Shown: positions 47,181 to 57,082, numbered from the stretch's first letter. The stretch: 64,000 nt of DNA from Streptomyces sp. HUAS CB01 (GCF_030406905.1 NZ_CP129137.1:6851501-6915500); one strand, 5' to 3'. Notes: generated by a model not told the origin, from the letters alone. Translations and numbers: made by a program.

Positions 47181-49241
47181 ATGACAGAGATGAACCGCCG
47201 CAGGTTCCTGCGGATCGCCGGTGGCACCGCCGCTGCCGCCATGCTGAACGAGAGCATCGCCCGAGCCGCCGCCATCCCGGCGCAGGTCCGCGCAGGCACC
47301 CTCCAGGACGTCGAGCACATCGTCGTCCTCATGCAGGAGAACCGGTCCTTCGACCAGTACTTCGGGACGATGAAGGGCGTGCGGGGCTTCGGCGACCCGC
47401 GTCCGGTCCTCCAGGGCAACGGCAGGTCGGTCTTCCACCAGTCCGACGGGACGAGGGACATCCTCCCCTTCAACCCGCAGGTCGACGACCTGGGCATGCG
47501 GTTCGTCGAGGGGCTCGACCACGACTGGGCCGGTGGCCACCAGGCGTACAACAACGGCAAGTACGACCAGTGGGTGCCGGCCAAGTCCGCCGCGACGATG
47601 GCGCACATGACCCGGCGGGACATCCCGTTCCACTACGCCCTCGCCGACGCCTTCACCGTGTGCGACGCCTACCACTGCTCCTTCATCGGAGCCACGGACC
47701 CGAACCGCTACTACATGTGGTCCGGCCACACGGGCAACGACGGCACCGGCGGCGGCCCGGTCCTGGGCAACCAGGAGGCCGGGTACGGCTGGAGGACGTA
47801 CCCCGAGCGCCTGGAGGCCGCCGGAGTCTCGTGGAAGGTCTACCAGGACATCGGCGACGGCCTGAACGCCGCCGGCTCCTGGGGCTGGATCGACGACGCC
47901 TTCCGCGGCAACTACGGTGACAACTCGCTGCTGTACTTCAACAACTACCGCAACGCCCGGCCCGGCAGCGCCCTGTACGAGAAGGCCCGCACCGGCACCG
48001 ACGTCAAGGCCGGCGACGGGTACTTCGACCGCCTGCGCGCCGACGTGGCGAACGGCACCCTGCCCCAGGTCTCGTGGATCGCCGCCCCGGAGGCATTCAG
48101 CGAACACCCGAACTGGCCGGTGAACTTCGGCGCCTGGTACCTCTCGCAGGTCCTGGACGCCCTGACCTCCAACCCGGCGGTGTGGGCGAGGACGGCGCTC
48201 TTCGTCACCTACGACGAGAACGACGGCTTCTTCGACCACGTCGTTCCGCCGTACCCGCCCGCCTCCGCCGCGTGGGGCCTGTCGACGGCGGACGTCTCGA
48301 AGGACCTGTATCCCGGTGGCGGCGGTTACGCGGCCGGACCGTACGGCCTCGGCCCGCGCGTCCCGATGATCGTGGTCTCCCCGTGGAGCAGGGGCGGCTA
48401 CGTCTGTTCCGAGACCTTCGACCACACCTCGCTGATCCGCTTCATGGAGAAGCGCTTCGGCGTGCACGAGCCCCACATCTCCCCCTGGCGCCGTGCGGTC
48501 TGCGGCGACCTGACCTCGGCCTTCGACTTCGGCCGGGCCGATGCCTCCCCGGCCGCCCTCCCGTCGACGGCCGGTTACGTCCCGCCGGACCACGACCGCC
48601 ACCCCTCGTACCGCCCGGTGACACCGGCCACGGGCACCCTGCCGAAGCAGGAGGCCGGCTCCAGGCCGACCCGCGCCCTCGGCTACAGCCCTTACGTCGA
48701 CGGAAGGACGAACGTCTCCACCGGCCGGTTCACCCTGACCTTCGCCGGCGGACCCGCCCTCGGCGCCCACTTCCACAGCACCTCGGGCAACCGTACGGAC
48801 GGCCCCTGGCCCTACACGGTCGAGGCGGGCAAGACCCTCTCCGACACCTGGAGCACCAGCAGCTCCACCGGCAACCAGATCGACCTCACGGTGTGGGGCC
48901 CGAACGGCTTCCTGCGCGCCTGGAAGGGGCCGGCGAAGAAGGCCGGCCCCGAGGTCACGGCCCGCCACGTCGCCTCCACCGGCAGCCTGGCCCTCACCCT
49001 GACCAACCCCGGCGCGGCCGCGGTCAACCTCACCGTGACCAACGCCTACGGCGGCACGGCGCGCACCTTCGGGGTGGGCCCCGGCGCCACCGTCTCCCAC
49101 ACGGTGGACCTGCGCGGCACGGGCCACTGGTACGACGTCGCAGTGGTCTCCGACGCGGACAGCACCTTTCTGCGCCGCTTCGCCGGGCACGTGGAGACGG
49201 GCGCCCCGGGCGTCTCCGACCCCGCGATCAGAACGGACTGA
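47181..49241 (+). CDS. Phosphocholine-specific phospholipase C (Tat-exported)
   Basis: A 686-aa protein. The signal NRRRFLRIAGGTAAAAML is a twin-arginine leader (RRRFL) ending in ARAAA. The phosphoesterase domain follows at ~40-450 with EHIVVLMQENRSFDQYFGTM, HDW, CDAYHCSFIGATDPNRYYMW, YDENDGFFDHVVPP and SRGGYVCSETFDHTS, all matching non-haemolytic phospholipase C. Two C-terminal beta domains close the protein (~500-680). It cleaves phosphatidylcholine outside the cell. ATG 47181 has AGAGG 10 nt upstream. Confidence 0.95.
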   Translation: MTEMNRRRFLRIAGGTAAAAMLNESIARAAAIPAQVRAGTLQDVEHIVVLMQENRSFDQYFGTMKGVRGFGDPRPVLQGNGRSVFHQSDGTRDILPFNPQVDDLGMRFVEGLDHDWAGGHQAYNNGKYDQWVPAKSAATMAHMTRRDIPFHYALADAFTVCDAYHCSFIGATDPNRYYMWSGHTGNDGTGGGPVLGNQEAGYGWRTYPERLEAAGVSWKVYQDIGDGLNAAGSWGWIDDAFRGNYGDNSLLYFNNYRNARPGSALYEKARTGTDVKAGDGYFDRLRADVANGTLPQVSWIAAPEAFSEHPNWPVNFGAWYLSQVLDALTSNPAVWARTALFVTYDENDGFFDHVVPPYPPASAAWGLSTADVSKDLYPGGGGYAAGPYGLGPRVPMIVVSPWSRGGYVCSETFDHTSLIRFMEKRFGVHEPHISPWRRAVCGDLTSAFDFGRADASPAALPSTAGYVPPDHDRHPSYRPVTPATGTLPKQEAGSRPTRALGYSPYVDGRTNVSTGRFTLTFAGGPALGAHFHSTSGNRTDGPWPYTVEAGKTLSDTWSTSSSTGNQIDLTVWGPNGFLRAWKGPAKKAGPEVTARHVASTGSLALTLTNPGAAAVNLTVTNAYGGTARTFGVGPGATVSHTVDLRGTGHWYDVAVVSDADSTFLRRFAGHVETGAPGVSDPAIRTD

Positions 49242-49273
49242 CGCGGTTTCCTCGGGACGCGGCCTCCGTCTCG

Positions 49274-49303
49274 GTGCGGCCCGCCGCCACCGGCGGGCCG
49301 CAC
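49274..49303 (+). terminator. Terminator after the phospholipase gene
   Basis: 13-bp stem, GTGCGGCCCGCCG (49274-49286) with CGGCGGGCCGCAC (49291-49303), loop CCAC, 33 nt after the stop. Confidence 0.7.
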
Positions 49304-49480
49304 TCGGGCGGCGGCGCGAGCACCGCGTACGGCAGGCAGCCCGGACCCATGCCTGCCGGCGTCCGGTACGCGCGGCGGAAGACGTCCGGACTTTCCCCGT
49401 GGCGACCGATGACTTCCGTGGCCCGGTGCGGTCTACCTCTCCAGGAAGCGAAAGCCGGGCACGAGCACTGTGAGGCAACC

Positions 49481-50176
49481 ATGACCACCCAAGCCCTACC
49501 GCCCGTCGTCGACGCCGAGACCTGGGAGCGGCGGCTCGAGGCCCTGCGCACCCGGGAGAAGGCGGCGACACGGGAGCTCGACGCCATCGCCGCCGAGCGT
49601 CGTCGCCTGCCGATGGTCGAGATGCCCGACTACACCCTGGAAGGCGAGGACGGCCCCGTGCGGCTGGTGGACGTATTCGAAGGCAGGAGGCAACTGATCG
49701 TCTACCACCACATGTGGTTCGCCGGCGGGGAATGGCAGTGCTCGGGCTGCACCGGGTTCACCTCCCAGTACACCCGCCTCGACTTCCTCGACAACTACGA
49801 CGCGCGATTCGTCATCGTCACCCAGGGCCCGATCAAGGAAGCGCTCGCGTACAAGCAACGGGTCGGCAACCGGATGACCTGGTACTCGACCGCCGACAGC
49901 CCGTTCGGCGCCGACGTCGGCGCACCGGCCGGCGGGGGATTCGCGGTCAACGTGTTCCTGCGCGACGGCGACACCGTGTATCGCACCTGGCACACCGACG
50001 GCCGGGGCACCGAGCAGCTCAGCCACACCTTCGCGCTGATCGACGTCCTGCCGTACGGGCGGCAGGAGGAGTGGCAGGACTCGCCCGAAGGCTGGCCCCA
50101 GTCGCCCACGTACAGCGGCTGGGCGGAGTCCCAGGACATCGCCGCGCTCTACGGCCCGGGCCCGGTCGACGGCTGA
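49481..50176 (+). CDS. DUF899 (thioredoxin-like fold) protein
   Basis: A 231-aa protein from ATG 49481. The blocks REKAATRELDAIAAERRRLP, YHHMWFAGGEWQCSGCTGFT, DARFVIVTQGP, TWYSTADSPFGADVG and the C-terminal YGRQEEWQDSPEGWPQSP are typical of the DUF899 family. CSGC sits where a thioredoxin-like fold has its active-site Cys pair. The reaction is not known. No signal peptide, so cytoplasmic. Confidence 0.9.
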   Translation: MTTQALPPVVDAETWERRLEALRTREKAATRELDAIAAERRRLPMVEMPDYTLEGEDGPVRLVDVFEGRRQLIVYHHMWFAGGEWQCSGCTGFTSQYTRLDFLDNYDARFVIVTQGPIKEALAYKQRVGNRMTWYSTADSPFGADVGAPAGGGFAVNVFLRDGDTVYRTWHTDGRGTEQLSHTFALIDVLPYGRQEEWQDSPEGWPQSPTYSGWAESQDIAALYGPGPVDG

Positions 50177-50229
50177 ACGACGGCTCGCGCGGGCGCGCCG
50201 GGACGGTCGGGGGGACCGGGCCGACACCA

Positions 50230-50257
50230 CACCGCCTGCACATCGGTGCAGGCGGTG
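50230..50257 (+). terminator. Terminator after the DUF899 gene
   Basis: 12-bp stem, CACCGCCTGCAC (50230-50241) with GTGCAGGCGGTG (50246-50257), loop ATCG. A 9-nt direct repeat (GTTGTGATC) follows about 25 nt later. Confidence 0.65.
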
Positions 50258-50367
50258 GTGCCCTGGCGGCTGCCGCCGCATCGTTGTGATCGTTGTGATC
50301 GGTGTGTACGACGGGAGGCCGACTTCCCGCATAGGCTGAGGCTCGCACATGACGACAGGAGGCTGAG

Positions 50368-51054
50368 GTGGCCGAGTCGGCGCTGACCGGGACGACGGTG
50401 AGCGAGGTGATGGCCGAGCTGGCCGCGCTCGCGGACCCGAGGACGCGCGAGGTGAACGAGAAGCACGGTGACGACCACGGTGTGAACCTCGGCAGGCTCC
50501 GCGCGCTGGCGAAGAGGCTGAAGACGCAGCAGGACCTCGCTGGCCGGCTCTGGGCGACGGAGGATTCGGCGGCCCGACTGCTGGCGCTCCTGATCTGCCG
50601 GCCGAAGGCGTTCGGGCGGGACGAACTGGACGCGATGCTGCGCGAGGCACGCACACCCAAGGTGCACGACTGGCTCGTGAACTACGTGGTGAAGAAGAAC
50701 CCGCACGCCGAAGAGCTCCGTGTGGCCTGGTCGGCCGATCCGGATCCGGTCGTCGCGAGTGCCGGCTGGGCCCTGACCACCGAACGCGTGGCGAAGAAGC
50801 CCGAGGGGCTCGACCTCGCCGGACTGCTCGACGTCATCGAGTCGGAGATGAAGGACGCCCCGGACCGCCTGCAGTGGGCGATGAACCACACCCTGGCCCA
50901 GATCGGGATCGAGCACCCCGAGTACCGAGGTCGTGCCGTCGACATCGGCGAGCGCCTGGAGGTCCTCAAGGACTACCCGACCTCTCCGGGCTGCACGTCT
51001 CCGTTCGCGCCCGTCTGGATCTCCGAGATGGTGCGCAGGCGGCACGAAGCGTAG
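50368..51054 (+). CDS. AlkD-like DNA alkylation repair family protein
   Basis: A 228-aa protein from GTG 50368 with CAGGAGG upstream. It is built of HEAT-like helix pairs (VSEVMAELAALADPRTREVN, LAKRLKTQQDLAGRLWAT, AARLLALLICRPKAF, WLVNYVVKK, WAMNHTLAQIGIEHP), as in the AlkC/AlkD alkylpurine glycosylase family. The catalytic Trp/Asp/Arg set of true AlkD is only partly recognisable (WAMNHTLAQ). A role in repair is plausible but not certain. Confidence 0.78.
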   Translation: MAESALTGTTVSEVMAELAALADPRTREVNEKHGDDHGVNLGRLRALAKRLKTQQDLAGRLWATEDSAARLLALLICRPKAFGRDELDAMLREARTPKVHDWLVNYVVKKNPHAEELRVAWSADPDPVVASAGWALTTERVAKKPEGLDLAGLLDVIESEMKDAPDRLQWAMNHTLAQIGIEHPEYRGRAVDIGERLEVLKDYPTSPGCTSPFAPVWISEMVRRRHEA

Positions 51055-51704
51055 GAGTGTTCGCGCTGCTCGCCGGCCGGAGCGGTCCGGCGACGGCCGG
51101 CGGTATCGTGCATTCCCGCTTCGACGATCGACGTGGCGGCTGCCGACGCCGTCAGAACCAGGGTCCTCGGGCCGGCGCCCGACAGCAGCGCACCGAGGAG
51201 CAGTGCCCTCGCGCCAGGGATGGCTTCCAGCGATGCCATCCGGCGCGGCGGTTCGGTCGCGTCGCCCGGGCGGGGACGCCCGCGACCGCGAGGGCCGCCG
51301 GCAGCACGCCCCGATGGCCTGGATCAGCACGGTGTCTTCCCCTTCCGGACGCCCGGAGTCCACGCTCGGGGCGTTGCGCCGACCCGACGTCGGACGGGTT
51401 CGTCCGGAGCCTCCCGCCGCGTGTTGACGGCGTGTCGGACGGGAGGGGGAGTGCGGGCACGGCCACGGGAAGGGGTTGCCGTGGTGGTGACATCGTTGTC
51501 GGGGGCGGAGCCGTGGTCGAGCCGGCGGGGATCGCCGACGCCGTATCCGCAGGGCCGGGCATACGGGAACTGCGCACCCAACTCGCTTACCCTATGCGCA
51601 TATAGCCAGATTGTCCAATTGTAACGATTAGGGGGTGAATGTTACGTTCCTTCGGGGGTGACGCTTCCACGTCCGCGGGAAGCCCCAGACCAATGGAGGG
51701 ATCC
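51055..51704. other. 650-nt gap with a decayed GAP-family gene and an AT-rich promoter region
   Basis: The first half holds a minus-strand gene relic (51111-51330). The last ~110 nt are clearly less GC-rich and include a GTAAC/GTTAC inverted repeat; they probably hold the promoter of the Rid gene. Confidence 0.5.
51111..51330 (-). pseudogene. Relic of a GAP/Sap-family membrane protein gene
   Basis: Two reading frames together recall this family: VLIQAIG from GTG 51330, then after a frameshift VLPAALAVAG (51278-51307), and SGAGPRTLVLTASAAATSIV (~51120-51180), which is like the KPRNLLLTVAAAATIA block of GAP proteins. Normal members are ~230 aa with six membrane helices. Here about 70 codons remain, frameshifted and internally deleted. 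Confidence 0.4.
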
Positions 51705-52109
51705 ATGTCCGTCCAAGCGGAAAAGTTCGGGTTCGGTATGCCATGGGAATCCCTCTACGGGTTCAGCCAGGCCATGCGAGTCGGAGAAACCCTCTACATC
51801 TCCGGCCAGTTGTCCCATGACGACGCGGGAACCCTCATCGGCGCCGGGGACATCGAACTCCAGACGAGAACCACCTTCGCCAACCTGGACCTTGTGCTGA
51901 AGCACTTCGGAGCCACGCGCGACCAGGTCATCGAGACCACCACGCTGGTCGTCGACCTGCGAAAGAACTTCGAGACGGTTGCCCGACTCCATGCGGAGTA
52001 CTTCGACAAGCACCGTCCGACCAGCACCGCGATGGGGGTCGTCGATCTCGCTCTGCCGGACCAGCTCATCGAGATCGGGGCCGTCGTGCGCCTCGACCTG
52101 GAAGCGTAG
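51705..52109 (+). CDS. RidA/YjgF-family protein without the usual Arg
   Basis: A 134-aa protein; ATG 51705 has GGAGGG 4-5 nt upstream. It has the Rid fold: LYISGQLSHDDAGTLIG, TRTTFANLDLVLKHFGATRD and a closing LPDQLIEIGAVVRLDL. RidA has an Arg in PARxxVEV that binds the imine substrate; the corresponding stretch here is PTSTAMGV, with Ser at that place. So it is probably one of the other Rid subgroups and not an imine deaminase. Confidence 0.87.
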   Translation: MSVQAEKFGFGMPWESLYGFSQAMRVGETLYISGQLSHDDAGTLIGAGDIELQTRTTFANLDLVLKHFGATRDQVIETTTLVVDLRKNFETVARLHAEYFDKHRPTSTAMGVVDLALPDQLIEIGAVVRLDLEA

Positions 52110-52154
52110 CCACCCCGACCTGCTTACACCGCGCCGGTCCGCGCGGACGGCGAA

Positions 52155-52190
52155 CGGCGGGTGCCGGGGCTCGCACCCCGGCACCCGCCG
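52155..52190. terminator. Bidirectional terminator, first hairpin
   Basis: 15-bp stem between 52155-52169 and 52176-52190, loop of 6 nt, between the convergent Rid and protease genes. Confidence 0.75.
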
Positions 52191-52199
52191 CGACGGTCC

Positions 52200-52236
52200 G
52201 CCGGCGCCTCCGCGGGAGTGCCGCGAAGGCGCCGGC
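52200..52236. terminator. Bidirectional terminator, second hairpin
   Basis: 10-bp stem GCCGGCGCCT (52200-52209) with AGGCGCCGGC (52227-52236), next to the protease stop. Confidence 0.55.
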
Positions 52237-52244
52237 TCACGTGC

Positions 52245-55200
52245 TCACTTGCCGAGCAGGTAGGCCCGTTCCACGGTCTGCCGGACCGTGTTGCCCGCCT
52301 TGTCGGAGGCCGTGACCCGCAGGGTCACGTACGCCCCCTGCCGCGGGTCGCCCGGGCGCTCGATGGTGGCGGTGAACCTGTTGTGGCCGCGGTCCTCGAC
52401 TCGGACCTGACCCTTCCAGGTCCTGCCGTCGTCGAAGGACGCCTCGACCTTGAGCCTGACCCCGGCGGGGACGGCGAGCCCGTCCTGGTGCCTGACGGTC
52501 AGGTCGATGTCGTGCCGCTTCCCGCCGCGCACCGTGTTCCGCGCGTCGGCCGCGACCCCGTAGTCGACCTGGAGGAGGGGCAGCAGTGTGTCCTCCGCCG
52601 CGGACTTCGAACGGAACGTCCAGGACGTCGAGGTCCTCGTACCGGTCCGCCAGTACTCGGTCTCGCGGTCCGTCGTCAGGTCCAGGCGGAAGTCGGCCTC
52701 ACCGGCGGGGACCGGGAAGTTCCGCCAGGCGTCCGGTGCTTCGCTCACCTTCTCGCCGTTCCGGTAGAGGACGGCGGCCACGGTGTCACCTCGGGGGTAG
52801 GTCGGTTCGTCCGCCGTGCCGGGCGCTCCCGTCCTGCCGAGACCGCCCAGCTCGGAGGCGACCTGCCTGCGGGCCCAGTGGCCGGCCACCGCGTCCGTGT
52901 ACTCCGGGATCGCCAGGCTGAGGACGTCACCGGAGCGGACGGCGGGACGGTTCCAGCCGCGCGGGATGGACGGCCGCACCACGGCCCTGTACCACTCCTC
53001 CTCGGCCTTCTCGCCGGTCCGGAAGGTGCGGGGGGCGTCGCGCAGACCCGACCGGAGCGGCGCGGCCATGAACAGGTCGGGGCCGGCGATGAAGTCCACG
53101 TAGTGCATCCACTGCGTGTCCCCGGAGGTGACGTACTCGGTGCGGGTCAGCCCCGTCGGCACCCAACGCGACGTTTCGAAGCTGTACTTCGCGAAGGGGC
53201 GCCAGCTGTCGCGCTGTTCGCTGGTCCAGTCGAGCGCGCCGTTGTCCGTGTAGGCCGCCTTCACCTGTGCGGTGTTGCGGTCCGTGACGGTGTACGTCAC
53301 GTCCTTCGGGATCTGCTGGTTCCAGATCGCCTTGATGTCGTACAGGTACGGGCTCTTCACCGTCCCGGACACCTCGACGACGGCCTGGCGCCTCTTCATG
53401 ATCTGCAGCAGTGCGGCGCCGTCGGCGGCGTCCAGCCGGATGACGGGGACGGCGGTGCGCGTGTCCGTCGGCTTCCAGCGGCTCCAGGCCGGGAAGCCCT
53501 GGGGCATGACGACCGCGATTCCCTTGGCGCCCGCCTCGGCCGCCCTCTCCGCGAGGTCGTCCCCGTCCTGCGCGGAGTCGTCGCGGATCAGTGCGAGCTT
53601 GCCCCGCACGGTCCCGGGCCGCAGGTCGGGCTTCTCCCTGGTCCCCGCGTCCACGGCGACGAGCCGCTCACCCTCGGCGGCGAACGGGGTGGACCGCCCG
53701 GAGTAGTACGGGTCCAGATCGATGTCCGCGCCGCGGACCTCGGCCCTGAGCACGGGGGCCGTCATTTCCCAACGGGAGTTGAACTCGAACTCGCCTTCGG
53801 TGACCTTGGACGTGGGGTTCACATAGAGGTCGACCGCGCCGCCGCCCTCTTCGTAGGTGGTGGTCACGGACACCCCCACCCCGTCGATCTTCCGGTACAT
53901 CTGGTAGCTCAGATTGTTGCGCCGCTCGGCGGGCTCGGGCGTGCGCACCCGCACCAGCTTGGCCTCACGCGCGTCCAGGGTGACGGTGGTGTCCTTGGTG
54001 ACCTTCACCTCGGGCTCGACGACCTGGAAGATGCGCGGGAAGGTGTCGTTGTAGTCCGCCCGCGTGCCGCCGACCAGGTACGTGCCCTCCTCGACCTCGG
54101 CGACCAACGGGTCCCAGCTGGTGATCCGGACGTCCCGGTCCCCGCCGATGATGTCCAGCAGGTTCCATGCGAGGGGCTCCCCGTCCGGGCCGAGGGACTC
54201 GACGGTGAGCTTGTGCACCGGGGCGCGCACGCGCAGGCTGACGGTGGTGTGCACCGACACGCCGTCGCCGGACGTCGCGGTGACGTAGCCGTAGTAGGTG
54301 CCGCCGCCCGACTTCGCGGGGTCGACACCGACGGGAACCTCGGCGGTCGCGCCCGGCGCGACCCGGACCGTGTCAGCGCCCAGCGTCAGCGCCTGGGCGG
54401 GCAGGCTCCTGCCGCCCTTGGTCGCCAGCGCGGCACGCAGGTTCAGCGAGACGTCGGCGTCGGAGTGGTTCGTGTACCGGAGCACGCCGGCACGCTCCAC
54501 CGGCGAACCGTCCCTCTCGAACGGGCCCATGGCGATCGTTCCGCCGGCGGTGACGGAGGCGGAGAACGCCGCCTTGACGTCGACGCGCCCGCCGCCCTGC
54601 TCGGTCGGCGCCTGGCCGGCCACCGTACGGGACGTGCTGATCAGCGCGTCCTTGAGCTGCTCCGCCCCCCAGTCCGGGTGTTGGCCGGCGAGCAGAGCCG
54701 CCGCACCGGCCACGTGGGGCGTGGCCATCGAGGTGCCGTCCGCCGCGACGTAGTAGTCGTCGACCGGGGTGCCCATGGTCGTACCGGCGGCACGCGCGGC
54801 GACGATCCCGACGCCGGGAGCCGTGATGTCCGGCTTGACCGCCTTGTCGCCGAAGCGCGGGCCGCGGCTCGAGAAGTCCGCCAGTGCGTCGTCGCGGTCG
54901 ACGGCGCCGACGGTGAGAGCGGCGTCGGCCGCGCCGGGCGACCCGACCGTCATCTCGCCCCTCGACCCGCTGTTGCCGGCGGCGACGACGAAGAGCGCGC
55001 CGCTGCTGCGGGAGATCTCGTTGACCGCCAGGCTCATGGGGTCGGTGCCGTCGGTCTCCATGTCCGCGCCCAGGCTCATGTTGACGACCCTGGCGCCCTG
55101 GCCCGCGGCCCACTCCATGCCCGCGATGACCTGGGACTCGCTGCCGGAGCCGTCGTCCCCGAGCACCTTGCCGATCAGCAGGTCGGCCCCCGGCGCGACA

Positions 55201-56078
55201 CCCTTGCGTCGGCCGTCCGAGGCGGCACCGCTGCCGCCGGCGGTGGCGGCGACGTGCGTGCCGTGGCCGAAGCGGTCCTCGGTCGAACCGCTGTCGGAGA
55301 AGTCCTTCGCCCCGATCACGCGGCCCGCGAGGTCGGGATGCTTCTGGTCGGCGCCCGTGTCGAGGACGGCGACCCTGACGCCCTTGCCGTGGTGACCGGC
55401 CGCCCAGGCGGCGGGTGCGTTGATCTGCGCGGTGCTGCGATCCAGCGTGGGACGCACCTTGTGGTCCAGCCAGATCTTCGGGGTCGCGGCCGCCGCGCCC
55501 GCCACCGACGCGCCCGCCGGAGGAGCGAGCTGCTTCCAGAAGGCGGCCAGGTCGTCGTCGGCGACGCGCAGCGCCCGGGCGTCGATGCTCGGCAGATCCC
55601 GCGGCTCGCCGGAGCCCTCCTGGAACTCGGAGAGTGCGTCGACCCGCTTGACCGCCGTACGCGCCGAGCCCTTGGGCGCGGACACGATCAGGGGCAGGGC
55701 GTCGGTGTGGGCCTCGTCGTACCCCTGGGCGATGAGGCGTGCGACGTCGAAGAGTTCCGCGTCCAGCCGTCCGGTGCGGACGAGCGCGGCCGCGTCGGAG
55801 GGCAGGACCGTCAGGCCCCCGTCCTTCTCGGTGATCTGGAAGAGGACCTTCTCGCGGCCCGGTGCGCGCTGCACCGACGCCGTCTTCTTCCCGTTCGGCG
55901 CGTCGCCGACGGTGACCCGGTCACCGGTGATCAGCCGCACGGTGCTCGTCGCACCGACCTGCGGTGCCGGCGTGCGCGCCTCGGTCCCCGGCAGAGCCTG
56001 GGCCGTGACGGGCGTGATGGCACTCGTGGCCACCATCGCCGACAGGGATATCACCGCCCAGAGGCGGATCCGTCTCAT
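52245..56078 (-). CDS. Large secreted S8 (subtilisin-like) serine protease
   Basis: A 1277-aa protein. ATG at 56078 begins a clear signal peptide (RRIRLWAVISLSAMVATSAI, ending TAQA); the frame upstream reads as low-complexity. A ~200-residue propeptide-like region precedes the catalytic domain. The triad is Asp in RVAVLDTGADQKHPDL (~236), His in FGHGTHVAA (~271) and Ser in ADGTSMATPHVAGAAAL (~446). The remaining ~800 residues are beta-rich modules, including a PA-like segment (GKLALIRDDSAQDGDDLAER) and a C-terminal bacterial Ig-like end. It probably degrades extracellular protein. Confidence 0.93.
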   Translation of the reverse strand: MRRIRLWAVISLSAMVATSAITPVTAQALPGTEARTPAPQVGATSTVRLITGDRVTVGDAPNGKKTASVQRAPGREKVLFQITEKDGGLTVLPSDAAALVRTGRLDAELFDVARLIAQGYDEAHTDALPLIVSAPKGSARTAVKRVDALSEFQEGSGEPRDLPSIDARALRVADDDLAAFWKQLAPPAGASVAGAAAATPKIWLDHKVRPTLDRSTAQINAPAAWAAGHHGKGVRVAVLDTGADQKHPDLAGRVIGAKDFSDSGSTEDRFGHGTHVAATAGGSGAASDGRRKGVAPGADLLIGKVLGDDGSGSESQVIAGMEWAAGQGARVVNMSLGADMETDGTDPMSLAVNEISRSSGALFVVAAGNSGSRGEMTVGSPGAADAALTVGAVDRDDALADFSSRGPRFGDKAVKPDITAPGVGIVAARAAGTTMGTPVDDYYVAADGTSMATPHVAGAAALLAGQHPDWGAEQLKDALISTSRTVAGQAPTEQGGGRVDVKAAFSASVTAGGTIAMGPFERDGSPVERAGVLRYTNHSDADVSLNLRAALATKGGRSLPAQALTLGADTVRVAPGATAEVPVGVDPAKSGGGTYYGYVTATSGDGVSVHTTVSLRVRAPVHKLTVESLGPDGEPLAWNLLDIIGGDRDVRITSWDPLVAEVEEGTYLVGGTRADYNDTFPRIFQVVEPEVKVTKDTTVTLDAREAKLVRVRTPEPAERRNNLSYQMYRKIDGVGVSVTTTYEEGGGAVDLYVNPTSKVTEGEFEFNSRWEMTAPVLRAEVRGADIDLDPYYSGRSTPFAAEGERLVAVDAGTREKPDLRPGTVRGKLALIRDDSAQDGDDLAERAAEAGAKGIAVVMPQGFPAWSRWKPTDTRTAVPVIRLDAADGAALLQIMKRRQAVVEVSGTVKSPYLYDIKAIWNQQIPKDVTYTVTDRNTAQVKAAYTDNGALDWTSEQRDSWRPFAKYSFETSRWVPTGLTRTEYVTSGDTQWMHYVDFIAGPDLFMAAPLRSGLRDAPRTFRTGEKAEEEWYRAVVRPSIPRGWNRPAVRSGDVLSLAIPEYTDAVAGHWARRQVASELGGLGRTGAPGTADEPTYPRGDTVAAVLYRNGEKVSEAPDAWRNFPVPAGEADFRLDLTTDRETEYWRTGTRTSTSWTFRSKSAAEDTLLPLLQVDYGVAADARNTVRGGKRHDIDLTVRHQDGLAVPAGVRLKVEASFDDGRTWKGQVRVEDRGHNRFTATIERPGDPRQGAYVTLRVTASDKAGNTVRQTVERAYLLGK

Positions 56079-57082
56079 TGGTGTTTCCAGCCTTCCTGTT
56101 GTCCCGACATCGGGGCACATCACCTGTGAGCGGGCACGGGACCGCACGGACCCGACGCGTCCCACCTGGGACACCGTGGGACGTACGACGTCCGGCCCGG
56201 ACGTGAGCCGCGAGAGAACCGGCCCCGCGCTTCCGTACGCCTGGCGGACGTTCGTACGGAGTGTGAGGGGCACGGTGACTGAAACGGAGTGGGCGATGCG
56301 GGCGGGCGCACCCTGCCGGACTGCCACCGATCCCGGTACCGCGGGGGGCGGCGACTTCAATCGGGACCGACCGGAGATCACCGACCCGGACGGCCGGCAC
56401 GCCTCCGGCAACCTGCATCAGTACGTTCCACACCGCCGCCGTCGGGCGGACTCACGCCATGAGCAAAACCCTTCCGTACACCTGTGGTTCACCGCCCGAG
56501 CGGAATCATGTGCCAAGGGATCCGGCCCCGCCACCTCCTCCACGTGGCACAAAGACGCCATGTCCACACTTCGACACGGGACTCCTGTGACGCCTTCCGG
56601 CTCCGTGCGATGCGGTGGTGCACGAGAGGTTGACGCGAGGCGGGCGCGCACGGCCCGCCCGGCCGGATCGGACGCCTGTCGGTCTGTGCTGCCCGACTCC
56701 CGTCGCCTCGCGCGCCCGTGGATTCGGCGTGTCAGGTCAGCGGAACAGGCTCGGAAAGGGGCATTGCCCCAAAGGCTCGTCCGGCCGGTCCGCCCAGCCC
56801 CCGGCCGTCCGTCCAGCCCCGTCCACACGTGCCGACCGCCGTACCGCCACAACATCCGGCAGGTTCGCCGGTCGTCGTCCTTCCGCCGGGAGAGCACGAG
56901 GCCACCGGACGTCATCGACAGACCGCACTCGGGGCAGGGCCGGGGAGTTGTTCGCCGTACGACGCACCCTACGGCGGTGCGCGGGCGTCGCTCTTGAGCG
57001 GTGCGATGCGATGCGACCGTTGGGTCAGGCACCCGCGGCCGCGGCGGCCCGGGCGGCAAGCGCCCCGGATCCCGCGGACGTT
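56079..57082. other. 1004-nt gap without a clear gene
   Basis: No well-supported gene. It has an 8-bp inverted repeat at 56232-56260, and on the minus strand at 56799-56948 a stretch encoding CPECGLSMTSGGLV and WRYGGRHVW that looks like a zinc-ribbon remnant without a usable start. The rest is GC-rich with Arg/Pro frames on both strands. Confidence 0.4.
56232..56260. promoter_or_regulatory. Inverted repeat upstream of the protease gene
   Basis: TCCGTACG (56232-56239) and CGTACGGA (56253-56260), 13-nt spacer, about 155-180 nt before the protease start. Possible operator. Confidence 0.35.

Noticed and set aside
52161..56129. A 1322-codon open frame on the plus strand
   Set aside because: It is antisense to the subtilisin-like protease, which has a signal peptide and an intact catalytic triad.
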